Part shown: positions 41,233 to 50,598 of the stretch, piece after piece
Layout: each line of letters opens with the position of its first letter
Position numbering within the stretch: the stretch's first letter is position 1
Assembly: GCA_965221295.1 (NCBI GenBank)
Contig: OZ244879.1
Coordinates: forward strand, 744,001 to 808,000
Direction: 5' to 3'
Source of the DNA: Bin87 sp965221295
Lineage (GTDB): Bacteria; Chloroflexota; Dehalococcoidia; Lucifugimonadales; UBA3495
Length of the DNA stretch: 64,000 bases
Notes under the pieces: generated by a model
What the model was told of the DNA's origin: nothing
The model's database searches: none
What the model saw: only the letters and a program-made list of their open reading frames with translations
Position numbers and translations under genes: made by a program

Positions 41233-43209
41233 ATGAGACGTATCCGCATTCCACGTTTGCGCTTCCACCAGCTGTTGATTCCGGCGGCCGTAGTGGCGCT
41301 CATTGTAGGCGTAGCCTGCGGCGGAGCCGAGGCCCCGGCCGCCAGCGCCCCCGGCGACGGAAGCGCCGACAGCGCCGCGCCGGCCGCGACATCGCCGCCT
41401 GCGGCGGCCCAGGTTGGCGCCACCGCCACCCCGTTGCCCGCCCAAGAACCGGCGGCGATGACGGACACCGGAGAAGGCAAGCGGCTGGTAGTGCTCACGG
41501 AGTCCTACGGCAACGAAGTGTGGGATCCCAAGTACGAAAGTGGAGACAAGCATCTGTGGCACTTCCCCTTGCACTCTCATTTGGTCACGTCAGATGACGA
41601 GTTGACGTATACTCAAGACGGCTTGGCCACTGGCTGGGCGGTTTCGCCAGACGGGCTGGACATCACTTGGACGATCCGTGAGGGGATTACCTTCCATAAT
41701 GGCGACCCTCTGACCCCCGAAGATGTGGCGTGGTACCTGCGGTACGTACATGACGATGGCGCCCGTTCCGTGGTGCGCATCCGCATTTGGCGCTTGGTCG
41801 CCGCGGACAACCCGGACAACGCGGCATACGAAGGTGACAATACCCATATCGAGAAAGAAGGTCACGCCCGGGTAACCGGCCCCAACGAAGTGACGATGTC
41901 TTTCGTCAGGCCGACAGTCAACTTCATGTATGACGTCAGCGAAGTTGGCGGCGGCACCGGCGGCTCGATAATGTCCAAGGCGTACTTCGAGAGCTTGGGC
42001 GCCACTCCGCAGGAGCGCTCCGACGCTTTGATCGCGGACCCCAACCCCGGCGCGGCCGGTCCTTTCGACCTGGTGTCCTTCACCTCTGGTTCGCAGATCG
42101 TTTACGAGAAGCGCGACGACCACTTCATCCTGGAGCAGCGCCCGTATCCGTTTGACGAGCTGGAGATCAATTTGGTTTCCGAGGCCGCCACCCGCAAAGC
42201 CGCGTTGCTCAGTGGCGCAGCCGACATCTCCCCCATCGACGTGGACTCCCGCGAAGAGTTGGAGGCGGCTGGCTTGCAATACCGCTTCGGCCCAGAATCC
42301 ACTGTGATCTGGATCAACGCTTGGAACTGCAGCGCCGACGCTCCGCAAAACCTCGGTTACGACGCTTCTCGGTCGCAAGACAACGATGGCAACTATATTG
42401 GCGACCCGGTGGGAACCCCGCTGATGTGCCAAGACAAGCGTGTCCGACACGCTCTGGACTACGCCATCGACAAGGAGGCCATCCAGGAACTGGTGGGCGG
42501 GCCCGATGTGTTCCACATCGCCGGTACGTCGGCGGCCACCCCGTCTGGCATCGGGTATCGCCCCAACGCCGGCCTGGACCCGTTCCCATTCGACCCCGAA
42601 CGGGCCCGCGAGCTATTCATCGAAGCCGGCTATAACGTTCCCGAATCGCCGAACCCGGCTGGCGGCACCTTCCCAGCAGTGACCAACCTCCAGGATCCGG
42701 TGATGCCGGGCGGTGGGGACGAGTGGAACGTGTGGACCTGGGAAGCCGGCGCCACCGTGCCGAAGATGTTGCAGATCGTCGAGTTCGTTTGCGACGACTG
42801 GTCAACCTACCTGGGCCTCAATTGCAAGGTCAACGTGGGTGAGGAAGCCGCGATCAAGGACATACAATACGGCGGAGAAATCCCCGGGCAGTATCTGGTG
42901 CGCTCCAACGAGCACTCCTATGACGTCGGTTCCAAGCTGATTGGACGCTTCGGCGACCCGGCTGGTTCCTACATCAGCTACGACCCGCTGACCGCTCCGC
43001 TGATCGAAGCGGCTACAGCGTCCATCAGTCCAGCCGACCAAGAGGAGAAATATTACCAAGCCCTCCGGCAAGCCCACGAAGGGCACTGGGATTTTGCTCC
43101 CGGCTACCTGGACGCGCCTTACGCCATCAGTGAACGCCTCTCTGATTGGCGTCCGAGGCCGATACGGCCTTCCCCCAGCGCGCTGTGGACGGTTCGTTGG
43201 GCCAACTAA
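41233..43209 (+). CDS. Peptide/nickel-type ABC transporter substrate-binding lipoprotein
   Basis: A 658-residue family 5 extracellular solute-binding protein. The basic N-terminus and hydrophobic stretch end in the lipobox GVAC near residue 30, followed by a Pro/Ala/Thr-rich linker of about 55 residues. The mature domain has WAVSPDGLDITWTIREGITF near residue 140 and VRHALDYAIDKEAIQ near residue 405, typical of the family. It likely binds an oligopeptide or another organic ligand outside the membrane. Two permease genes follow. ATG after GGAGGGACACGGCTATC. Confidence 0.9.
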   Translation: MRRIRIPRLRFHQLLIPAAVVALIVGVACGGAEAPAASAPGDGSADSAAPAATSPPAAAQVGATATPLPAQEPAAMTDTGEGKRLVVLTESYGNEVWDPKYESGDKHLWHFPLHSHLVTSDDELTYTQDGLATGWAVSPDGLDITWTIREGITFHNGDPLTPEDVAWYLRYVHDDGARSVVRIRIWRLVAADNPDNAAYEGDNTHIEKEGHARVTGPNEVTMSFVRPTVNFMYDVSEVGGGTGGSIMSKAYFESLGATPQERSDALIADPNPGAAGPFDLVSFTSGSQIVYEKRDDHFILEQRPYPFDELEINLVSEAATRKAALLSGAADISPIDVDSREELEAAGLQYRFGPESTVIWINAWNCSADAPQNLGYDASRSQDNDGNYIGDPVGTPLMCQDKRVRHALDYAIDKEAIQELVGGPDVFHIAGTSAATPSGIGYRPNAGLDPFPFDPERARELFIEAGYNVPESPNPAGGTFPAVTNLQDPVMPGGGDEWNVWTWEAGATVPKMLQIVEFVCDDWSTYLGLNCKVNVGEEAAIKDIQYGGEIPGQYLVRSNEHSYDVGSKLIGRFGDPAGSYISYDPLTAPLIEAATASISPADQEEKYYQALRQAHEGHWDFAPGYLDAPYAISERLSDWRPRPIRPSPSALWTVRWAN

Positions 43210-43492
43210 CAGGCCATCTGGATTTCGCCTGCGGGAGTGGCGCTCAACGCCACTCCCGCAGAATTCGCGCGGTCCCGCGATTACTGTTCGACTCGTTGCG
43301 CATCTGAATCCGGTTGCGCACACCGCAACCGTTCCATACTGTGAATTGTTAGTTCAGATCGAACTGCAGGATTTGCGCATAGGCGGCGTTGGCGTCCGGG
43401 ACGCTATCTCCCGCCGCGTTTTCCAGATCCATATGCTGGGTCCCATTTCTAAGATCCGGCAATCTGAAATTGGGCTTTAGGAGACGACTAAA

Positions 43493-44416
43493 TTGGCTCG
43501 CTTCATCTTGTTTAGGATTATTCAAGCAATCGCCACGCTGGTGGTGCTGAGCGCGGCGGTGTATTTCGGCACCGAGCTCACCGGAGACGCCGCTCTGGCG
43601 ATGGCTCCGGGAGACGCCAAACCCTCCGAGATCCAGGCCATCCGGGAAAACCTGGGACTGGACCGGCCGGTAGTGATTCGATACTTCGACTACTTGGGCG
43701 GCCTGTTCATCGGCGATTTCGGACGCTCCTACAACAAGCGGCAGCCCGCGTTTGACTTGGTGCTGCAACGGATTCCCAACACCATTCAACTGGCGATCAG
43801 CGCCCTGATCATCGCAATCGTAATCGGCATCCCGTTGGGGATACTTTCGGCAGTCAAACGAGACAGCATCCTGGACCGATTGGGCAAGTCATTCGCCATC
43901 CTGGGCATGTCCATGCCGCAATTCTGGCTCGCCATCATCCTGATGTGGATATTCGCCGTGGAGTTTAGACTGCTGCCCACTTTTGGCAAGGAAGGACTGG
44001 ACCCACGGTACTTCGTCATCCCCGCCTTCTCCATCGCCGTTTTCACCATGGCTGGGTTCATGCGGCTCACCCGTTCGGCGATGCTGGAGGTGCTGGACAG
44101 CGAGTACGTGAAATTCGCCCGCATCAAGGGCTTGGCCGAGCAGTTGGTGATCTTCAAGCACGCGCTGAAGAACGCCGTGATCCCGGTGCTGACCTTTGGC
44201 GGCATCAGCTTCGCTGGCCTGTTGAATGGCTCCATCGTTGTGGAGGTTATATTCTCGTGGCCGGGCTTGGGTCTGCTGATGTTGGAAGGCATAAGAACCC
44301 GTGACGTTCCCATCATCGAGGCCACCATCCTGACTTCCGGGTTCCTGTATATCATGATGTCCACCATCGTCGACATCGTTTACGCATACGTCGACCCACG
44401 GATCCGGTACGGTTAA
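43493..44416 (+). CDS. ABC transporter permease, DppB type
   Basis: A 307-residue permease with six membrane segments and the cytoplasmic EAA-type loop EYVKFARIKGLAEQLVIFKHALKNAVIPV near residue 205, the contact site for an ATPase. Start is TTG (43493) after TAGGAGACGACTAAA. It follows the binding-protein gene by 283 bp, a gap with no recognised signal. Confidence 0.9.
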   Translation: MARFILFRIIQAIATLVVLSAAVYFGTELTGDAALAMAPGDAKPSEIQAIRENLGLDRPVVIRYFDYLGGLFIGDFGRSYNKRQPAFDLVLQRIPNTIQLAISALIIAIVIGIPLGILSAVKRDSILDRLGKSFAILGMSMPQFWLAIILMWIFAVEFRLLPTFGKEGLDPRYFVIPAFSIAVFTMAGFMRLTRSAMLEVLDSEYVKFARIKGLAEQLVIFKHALKNAVIPVLTFGGISFAGLLNGSIVVEVIFSWPGLGLLMLEGIRTRDVPIIEATILTSGFLYIMMSTIVDIVYAYVDPRIRYG

Positions 44417-44509
44417 CCCCATGGGCATCGATCAACTGTGATCGACAAAGTGTGGTCGACCAACTGGGGATGAACAACTCTGGATTGACAGTCTAAGGAG
44501 ACCAACGCC

Positions 44510-45400
44510 TTGGCTACGCAAGACCTGGCAGCGCCCCTGCCGCAGCCCAATACGGCCACCCGAATCTGGCAGAAGACCCGGGAGTTGAAGTTGCCGTGGG
44601 TCCCGATCTTCGTCCTAATTCTGCTCATCGTCGCAGCGGTATTCGCGCCACTGCTGGCGCCGCACGACCCCGACCAGCTGAACAAGCGGGAGCGGGAAGT
44701 GGCGCCGTTCCAGACCAGCAAGTTCTTGCTGGGCACCGACAAGTCGGGAAAGGACATCCTTAGCCGGCTGATCTACGGCGCCCGCACGTCGGTGTTCATC
44801 AGCCTGGTGGCCCTGGGCACGGGCGCCGTGATCGGCAGCGCCATCGGCGTGGCTTCCGGTTACTTCGGCGGCCGTGTTGACATCGTGCTGATGCGGTTGG
44901 TTGACGCGGTTTTGGGATTTCCCACCGTGCTGTTGGCGCTGATCATCGTCGCCATCGCCGGCGGCGCCGGGATCGGCAACGTGATCGTGGCGGTGGCGGC
45001 CACGGTGTGGGCAAGATTCGCCCGACAGGCTAGGGGTGAAGTCCTCAGCATTAAGGAGCGTGATTTCGTCACCCTGGCGATAGTGGCGGGAGTTTCCGCG
45101 CCCGTTATCATGTGGCGGCACGTCTTCCCCAACGTGATCAACACCGTGCTGATCGTGATCAGCCTGCTGGTGGGTCAAACCATCCTGCTGGAGGCGTCGC
45201 TCAGCTTCCTGGGCGTGGGCGTGCCGCCGGGCGACCCTGCTTGGGGCATAATGGTGTCGGAGGGCCGCGACCAGATCTTTGAAATCTGGTGGTTGGCGCT
45301 GTTCCCTGGACTCGCCATTACCATCGTGGTGATGGCCATGAACTTCTTCGGGGACTGGCTGCGAGATACGCTGGACCCACGCCTGCGCAGAACCCGCTGA
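44510..45400 (+). CDS. ABC transporter permease, DppC type
   Basis: A 296-residue permease. The extended N-terminal arm precedes the first membrane segment (VFVLILLIVAAVFAPLLA-like), then HDPDQLNKRE and FLLGTDKSGKDILSRLIYGA, typical of DppC, and the EAA loop is RDFVTLAIVAGVSAPVIMWRH near residue 182. Start TTG at 44510 after TAAGGAG. The ATP-binding subunits normally encoded next (DppD/DppF) are absent from the window, so they must be supplied from elsewhere. Confidence 0.9.
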   Translation: MATQDLAAPLPQPNTATRIWQKTRELKLPWVPIFVLILLIVAAVFAPLLAPHDPDQLNKREREVAPFQTSKFLLGTDKSGKDILSRLIYGARTSVFISLVALGTGAVIGSAIGVASGYFGGRVDIVLMRLVDAVLGFPTVLLALIIVAIAGGAGIGNVIVAVAATVWARFARQARGEVLSIKERDFVTLAIVAGVSAPVIMWRHVFPNVINTVLIVISLLVGQTILLEASLSFLGVGVPPGDPAWGIMVSEGRDQIFEIWWLALFPGLAITIVVMAMNFFGDWLRDTLDPRLRRTR

Positions 45401-45690
45401 CAGGTCCCATTCGCCACGGCGCCAAGTGGCTTCGCCGGCTCGATGACCAATCAGGTCGCTGGGAACCAGACTGTTCTCCCGGGCCCTGAAGCGAAGCCAC
45501 TAGTTGACTCTGGCCGGCGCCCAAAGGCCGGCCGCGATCTTTCTCCGGAATAACGCCGCCGCAATAAGAGTTGGTGGCAAAGCCCTACCGAAGGCGTTCG
45601 CCAACGCTACGAACGGTCGCCATCGCCGTCCGTTTGTAACGGCCAACAGACCGGTTCGCGCGGCCAAAACGGTTTGGACTAGTTGCCCGA
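45401..45690. other. Intergenic region with 11-bp inverted repeat
   Basis: AGTGGCTTCGC (45425-45435) is repeated inverted as GCGAAGCCACT (45491-45501). A second hairpin-forming stretch, GGCCGGC and GCCGGCC around GCCCAAA, lies near 45512-45533 and could terminate the transporter transcript. No gene is supported here. Confidence 0.5.
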
Positions 45691-46098
45691 TCATTGTCTC
45701 AACCGGGCTTCCTGTTCTTGCAACTCCGGCGTCATCAGGTCGGCGAAGTCGCTGGCTTCATACAAGGGCCGGATTTCCGCTTCGCTGGAGCCCGGCATCG
45801 GGTTGGGGCAGCGTTTCAGCCACTCTACCGCCTCATCCATGTCTTTCACCTCCCATACCCAAAAGCCGGCGACCAGCTGTCCAGTCTCAGAAAATGGGCC
45901 GTCCCAAACAGTGCGATCAGCTCCATCGAAGCGCAAGCGCTTGCCATATGACGAGGGCTTGAGGCCATCCCCAGCCAACATCACTCCAGCCTCGGCCAGC
46001 TCCGCGTTGTATTTCCCCATGGCCTCCATGAGGTCGGTGGAAGGCATACAGCCCTGTTCACTATCGTGGGTGGCTTTGATTAAAACCATAACCCGCAT
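45691..46098 (-). CDS. YciI-like (DGPF domain) protein
   Basis: A 135-residue YciI-superfamily protein with the ferredoxin-like opening MRVMVLIKATHDSEQG and the hallmark VWDGPFSETGQLVAGFWVWEV near residue 67. Such proteins are small dimers sometimes encoded with ECF sigma factors; none is beside it. Function unknown. The start follows GAAGGAGCAGACAC. The 296 bp upstream contain nothing I recognise. Confidence 0.85.
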   Translation of the reverse strand: MRVMVLIKATHDSEQGCMPSTDLMEAMGKYNAELAEAGVMLAGDGLKPSSYGKRLRFDGADRTVWDGPFSETGQLVAGFWVWEVKDMDEAVEWLKRCPNPMPGSSEAEIRPLYEASDFADLMTPELQEQEARLRQ

Positions 46099-46394
46099 GT
46101 GTCTGCTCCTTCACGTCTGTCGGTTCCCGCCTGCTGAATGGATTCGACCGACGGGTTCGCAGAACCCACCGGCAGCCCTGCAATGCAGCTGGCCGGACAA
46201 GATTTCCACGGAGGATACACCCGGGAGGCGCTGCGGCGTGCATGTCCGGTTCACCGAAACCGGATGATTCTTGTCGCACAGCGGGGCAGGGCGTGCGCCG
46301 GCAAGAATGCAAGATGGGGTTTCGGCCAATAGGAGGCGGCAGGCCTTGACGCTCACCACAACCTGACCAGTTGGGAGCCGTCGCTGCGTCATCT

Positions 46395-46610
46395 CTAGCC
46401 TCGGCCCTCCATGAAACGGGCCAAGGCTCCGGGGACGCGCGCGATCACGCGAGGTTTGCCTTTAGGGTTGTGACCATCGGCAATTACGCCCTGTTGGCGC
46501 AATTCCGCCAGACGTCGCTCCACTTTTTGAAGCTCAACGTCACCAGCGGCGCCGGACGGTTCCTCTGCTGAGGCGCCGTTAGCGCGGTCAACATCATTCG
46601 ATGCAGCCAG
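46395..46610 (-). pseudogene. Antitoxin-tail-like remnant without normal start codon
   Basis: An open frame of 71 codons directly after a stop, with only CTG near the beginning and GGAGG 10 bp before it. The C-terminal half (VERRLAELRQQGVIADGHNP, then KGKPRVIARVPGALARFMEG) looks coding and resembles the toxin-binding tails of Phd/VapB-type antitoxins. No toxin gene is next to it. It may be a decayed antitoxin gene or a real gene with a non-standard start. Confidence 0.4.
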
Positions 46611-46795
46611 AGTTGGTTATCCTCCGGCCCATGTCAAACGCTAGGTTATATTCCGCACTATACCACCCGCTTTAGCGCCGCGGTCACACCGGTCCGTAGC
46701 GGCAACCTTCCGCCTTGCCGGGGCTGTATAATTCTCTCATCCTGGCGAACCTGCCGTCTCTGGCGGCTTGTTCGCGGCAATTGGAGGCAACCGTT

Positions 46796-47614
46796 ATGGA
46801 CTTCGGACTCGAAGGCAAGCTGGCATTCGTGGGCGGCGCCAGCCGCGGCATCGGCAAGGCGATCGCGCTGGAACTGGCCAGGGAGGGCGCCGACGTGGTG
46901 GTGGGTTCCCGCTCCATGCCCGACCTGGAGAAAACCGCCGCCGAAATCGCGGAAACCACCGGCCGCCGCGCCATCCCCATGTCCTTTGACGCCACCGACC
47001 GCGCCTCGGTGGACCGCGTGATCAACGCCGCCGCCGACGCCCTGGGTGGCCTGCACATCCTGGTCAACAGCGCATCCCTGCCCGGCGGTTCACCCAGCGC
47101 CACGGGGCCCATCGAGGATCTGGTGGACGAAGATCTACTCAGCGACTTCGACGTGAAGTTCGTCGGGGCTTTGCGCTGCTCCCGCGCCGCCATTCCCTTG
47201 CTCAAAGACCAGGGCTATGGTCGCATCATCAACATCAGCGGCCTCAATGCGCGCAACGCTGGCAACCTCAGTGGAGGCGCCCGCAATACCTCCCTGGTCC
47301 ACATGACCAAGACCCTTGCGGCTCAACTGGGACAATTCGGGATCACGGTGAATTGCATCCACCCTGGGACCACGCGCACCGAGCGCACGCCCAGCCTGCT
47401 GGCGGCCCGCGCCGAGCAACTCGGCGTGTCGCCCGAAGAGGCAGAGCGGCAGGACTTTGCCCCGGGTTCCCCGCGCGGCAACCACATCTGCAGGATGGTG
47501 GACGGCTCCGAGATCGGTTACCTCACCGCTTTTTTGGCCTCCGACAAGGCGTGGGCCATCACCGGCGAACTGATCGCGGCCGGCGGTGGAACCGGCAACG
47601 CGGTTTACTACTGA
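46796..47614 (+). CDS. Short-chain dehydrogenase/reductase without Tyr-Lys catalytic pair
   Basis: A 272-residue SDR-fold protein. The cofactor motif is GGASRGIG at residues 13-20, with VNSASLPGG near residue 90 in place of NNAG. Ser148 is present in IINISGL, but the positions of the catalytic Tyr and Lys are Gly161 and Thr165 (SGGARNTSL). The fold after this is normal (MTKTLAAQLGQFGITVNCIHPG). It belongs to a divergent SDR group with altered chemistry or a non-catalytic role. A TATAAT box lies at 46737; ATG after TTGGAGGCAACCGTT. Confidence 0.85.
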   Translation: MDFGLEGKLAFVGGASRGIGKAIALELAREGADVVVGSRSMPDLEKTAAEIAETTGRRAIPMSFDATDRASVDRVINAAADALGGLHILVNSASLPGGSPSATGPIEDLVDEDLLSDFDVKFVGALRCSRAAIPLLKDQGYGRIINISGLNARNAGNLSGGARNTSLVHMTKTLAAQLGQFGITVNCIHPGTTRTERTPSLLAARAEQLGVSPEEAERQDFAPGSPRGNHICRMVDGSEIGYLTAFLASDKAWAITGELIAAGGGTGNAVYY

Positions 47615-47962
47615 TTTCTGCCAAGCTGATCCGGCGGCGGCGAAGGATGCCTCCGCCGAGGATCCGGCAGGGATGGCCTTGCCGGTCACCCGATCCGGTC
47701 GACGGCGGGCTGCTATCCACAACCTTTAACCTCGGCAACCCGCCGGGGCCCCGCGATGGCCTGCGACCGAGCTGGGGTATCCAACGCGGTTTGCAACAAT
47801 ATGCGGCTCGGCGTCGCGGATTTCCTTGGCTTGTGTTATCCGCCAATGGGTGAGGTCAAGCTGGGCAACATCGGATGGCGGAACCTTCGGGCTACAGGAA
47901 TCGCCGTTGGTCTGGTAATATCGGCTGATACCGCAAGGGCTATCAGAGCCAAGGAACCCAAA
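47615..47962. other. Intergenic region
   Basis: A 348-bp region. Near 47628-47665 the arms GATCC-GGCGG and CCGCC-GAGGATC could form a hairpin ending the SDR transcript. The rest shows no clear promoter or gene. Confidence 0.4.
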
Positions 47963-48607
47963 ATGCCCATAACCGACCTCATACCTTCGATCATCTACGG
48001 CGCTGTTCTCCTTTTCATACTCGGCGCTCTCGCCGCATTGTGGAATCGTATGGGGAGCATCCTTCGCGACATCGGCCGATTAGACGCAGACGTGGCGGGA
48101 AATCGGGTGTCCATCAACGAGAAGACGGAAGCGCTGCAAACGTCCATCAACGAGAAGACAGAGGCGCTGCAAACGTCCCTCAACGAGAAGACAGAGGCGC
48201 TGCAAACGTCCCTCAACGAGAAGACAGAGGCGCTGCAAACGTCCATCAACGAGAAGACGGAAGCGCTGCAAACGTCCATCAACGAGAAGACAGAGGCGCT
48301 GCAAACGTCCATCAACGAGAAGACGGAAGCGCTGCAAACGTCCATCAACGAGAAGACGGAGGCGCTGCAAACGTCCATCAACGAGAAGACGGAGGCGCTG
48401 CAAACGTCCATCAATGAGAAGACAGAGGCGCTGCAAACGTCCCTCAACGAGGTGAAAACCACGGTTGTGGAGATGCGGCTTCAAATGCAACGCAACCACT
48501 ACCAGTTGATGATGGCAATCCTTTCTCACAGCCACCGACCCGACGGCCGGCCCACGTTCGACCTGCCTCCCGACTTCGAACCGACCTCCACCGAAGGCGG
48601 CCAATAA
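47963..48607 (+). CDS. Membrane-anchored hendecad coiled-coil protein
   Basis: A 214-residue protein. Residues about 7-28 form one membrane segment (SIIYGAVLLFILGALAALW). From residue 50 there are ten consecutive 11-residue repeats of SINEKTEALQT or SLNEKTEALQT, a hendecad pattern expected to make a long, slightly right-handed coiled coil. A second amphipathic helix (VKTTVVEMRLQMQRNHYQLM) and a short disordered tail follow. Start: ATG at 47963; the upstream extension lacks a ribosome site. The function is unknown; a membrane-tethered rod or spacer is likely. Confidence 0.8.
   Translation: MPITDLIPSIIYGAVLLFILGALAALWNRMGSILRDIGRLDADVAGNRVSINEKTEALQTSINEKTEALQTSLNEKTEALQTSLNEKTEALQTSINEKTEALQTSINEKTEALQTSINEKTEALQTSINEKTEALQTSINEKTEALQTSINEKTEALQTSLNEVKTTVVEMRLQMQRNHYQLMMAILSHSHRPDGRPTFDLPPDFEPTSTEGGQ
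48110..48439 (+). repeat. Ten in-frame 33-bp repeats
   Basis: Ten units of 33 bp beginning TCC(A/C)TCAACGAGAAGAC start every 33 bp from 48110. Units differ by only one to three bases, so the array is recent or kept uniform by recombination, and copy number is likely to vary between strains. A partial eleventh unit follows at 48440. Confidence 0.97.
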
Positions 48608-48650
48608 CGCGGCCACCCACTGGCCGAAGCCATTGCATGAGAGCGCAACC

Positions 48651-49457
48651 ATGACCGACTACTCGTCATACGAACACCTGCTCATCGAAAAGGACGACGG
48701 CATCGCCACCTTGACGATGAACCGCCCGGAAACTCTCAACTCCACAAACTTCACGCTGCATAACGAACTGAGCCGTATTTGGCTCGATATTGGCGCGGAT
48801 GCAGACGTCCGCGTTGCCGTGGTCACCGGCGCCGGCGAGGCGTTCTCTGCCGGGGGCGACTTCGAGATGATCGAGCAGGCCATCGATAACCCGGCAATCG
48901 TCGCCCAAAACACCAGGGAAGCCGGCGACATCGTCTACAACATTCTGAACTTGGACAAGCCGGTCATTTCCGCCATCAACGGGGTGGCTGTTGGCGCCGG
49001 GCTGGCGGTTGCGCTAATGGCCGACATTTCAATTGCGGCCGAGGACGCCAGGATCACCGACGGCCACATTCGTTTGGGAGTGGCCGCCGGCGATCACGCC
49101 GCCATCATCTGGCCGCTGCTATGTGGCATGGCCAAGGCAAAATACTACCTGCTCACCTGCGACTTCCTGGATGGCAAGGAGGCGGAACGCATCGGCCTGG
49201 TCAGCATGGCGGTTCCGCGCGATGAACTCATGCCCACAGCCATGCACGTGGCTCGTCGCCTGGCCGATGGCCCGCAGCCGGCTATCCGGTTCACCAAGCG
49301 GGCGTTGAACCAATGGCTGCGCCAAGCCGGCCACACCTCGTTCGACTATTCCCTCCTGGCGGAGGCCCTGGGTTTCTTTGGCGACGACGTGAAGGAAGGT
49401 TTGGCCGCCCTGCGCGAGCGTCGCCGCCCGGAATATCCGTCAGCGCAGCAAACTTAG
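48651..49457 (+). CDS. Enoyl-CoA hydratase/isomerase family protein
   Basis: A 268-residue crotonase-fold protein. The oxyanion-hole segments are GAGEAFSAGGDFEMIE near residue 63 and INGVAVGAGLAVALMADISIA near residue 110; the catalytic glutamate region reads DGHIRLGVAAGDHAAIIWPLL, in which the two Glu of true hydratases are not clearly present. It may therefore be an isomerase, hydrolase or other crotonase-superfamily enzyme acting on an acyl-CoA. A TTG six codons upstream is an alternative start. Confidence 0.88.
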   Translation: MTDYSSYEHLLIEKDDGIATLTMNRPETLNSTNFTLHNELSRIWLDIGADADVRVAVVTGAGEAFSAGGDFEMIEQAIDNPAIVAQNTREAGDIVYNILNLDKPVISAINGVAVGAGLAVALMADISIAAEDARITDGHIRLGVAAGDHAAIIWPLLCGMAKAKYYLLTCDFLDGKEAERIGLVSMAVPRDELMPTAMHVARRLADGPQPAIRFTKRALNQWLRQAGHTSFDYSLLAEALGFFGDDVKEGLAALRERRRPEYPSAQQT

Positions 49458-49553
49458 CTACCACTGGGCGCGACCCGGTGGCCGTGGTCCCTTGGTACGC
49501 CCAGCGTTGCCATGATCAGATCTTGCCCTGACCTTAAGGAGAATGCGCTTTCA

Positions 49554-50498
49554 ATGTACCCACCTCATATCTTCGCCGACAACCCCATCGACCGGGGCGA
49601 GGTCGAACGTCGCGATGAGGACTGGATCCTTCAACAAGCCCACGCGGCCGACAGTAGATTTCTGCCCTTTCGCAACCTGAACGTGCTGCTCACCGAAGAC
49701 GCTCCCCCCGAATTGGGGTGGTTGGCGACCAAAGACGCGCAACCGCTGCCGGCCAGCGCCGAATGGATATTCCTCGGCCTGCTGGACGGGGCCGCTCTTT
49801 TCGCCTACGACCTGTCCAAGGATGCCGCCGCCGCCGAGCAGGTTGTGGAGAGCACAGGCTGGCGGTTCGAGGACTGCCGCACCGCCGGCGAAACCATGTC
49901 CGGACCCAACACTGGTTTGTTGTCTCAGGCCCGCGCCCAGCTCGATTGGAACCTGCGCCACAGCTTCTGTTCGGTATGTGGCCACCCAACGGATAAGGGA
50001 CGCGGAGGGCAGGTCCGCCGGTGCCCTTCCTGCCAAGCCCAGCATTTCCCGCGCACCGATCCCGTCGTGATCACGGTGGTGGCCGACACCGAAGGGGACC
50101 GCTGCCTGCTCGGACAGTCCCGCGGCCGCCTCCAGCGGATGCGGACTTACTCTGCGCTCGCCGGTTTCATGGACCAGGGCGAGTGCATCGAGGAAGCCGT
50201 GGCTCGGGAGGTCATGGAAGAGGCTGGAATCCGCGTGAAAAACGTGCGCTACCATTCCTCCCAGCCGTGGCCCTTTCCGTCGTCGTTGATGATTGGGTGT
50301 ATCGCAGAGGCCGACACTACCAACATCAACATGGACAACGAAGAGATGACCGACGTCAAGTGGTTCTCGCGCTCTGAGGTGCTCAAAGCGCTGGATGGCC
50401 GCAGCGAGGAACTGACGGTTCCAGGCCCGATCGCCATCGCCCATCATTTGATCAAGGCTTGGGCAACCGAGGGAACCCCCGACACTGGCGCCGGATAA
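49554..50498 (+). CDS. nudC: NAD+ diphosphatase (NudC)
   Basis: A 314-residue Nudix hydrolase that cleaves NADH to NMNH and AMP and can remove NAD caps from RNA. The zinc ribbon is CSVCGHPTDKG and RRCPSCQAQHFPR near residues 150-180. The Nudix box GFMDQGECIEEAVAREVMEE is complete, ending AGI near residue 242, and the NudC-specific SQPWPFPSSLM follows. A start 14 codons earlier (49512) is possible; AAGGAG lies between the two. Confidence 0.95.
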   Translation: MYPPHIFADNPIDRGEVERRDEDWILQQAHAADSRFLPFRNLNVLLTEDAPPELGWLATKDAQPLPASAEWIFLGLLDGAALFAYDLSKDAAAAEQVVESTGWRFEDCRTAGETMSGPNTGLLSQARAQLDWNLRHSFCSVCGHPTDKGRGGQVRRCPSCQAQHFPRTDPVVITVVADTEGDRCLLGQSRGRLQRMRTYSALAGFMDQGECIEEAVAREVMEEAGIRVKNVRYHSSQPWPFPSSLMIGCIAEADTTNINMDNEEMTDVKWFSRSEVLKALDGRSEELTVPGPIAIAHHLIKAWATEGTPDTGAG

Positions 50499-50598
50499 CA
50501 ACAACTGGGTTTGGGTATGCCAGTGACGCGGGGACGTTGCGCCAACCGGCGACCAGTCGGTACGCTGGAGTTAGCTTGCAACGGAGGCTCACCGTTCC

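Noticed and set aside
47995..48462. Minus-strand frame with repeated SVFSLMDVCSA blocks
   Set aside because: Antisense of the 33-bp coding repeats; no ribosome site.
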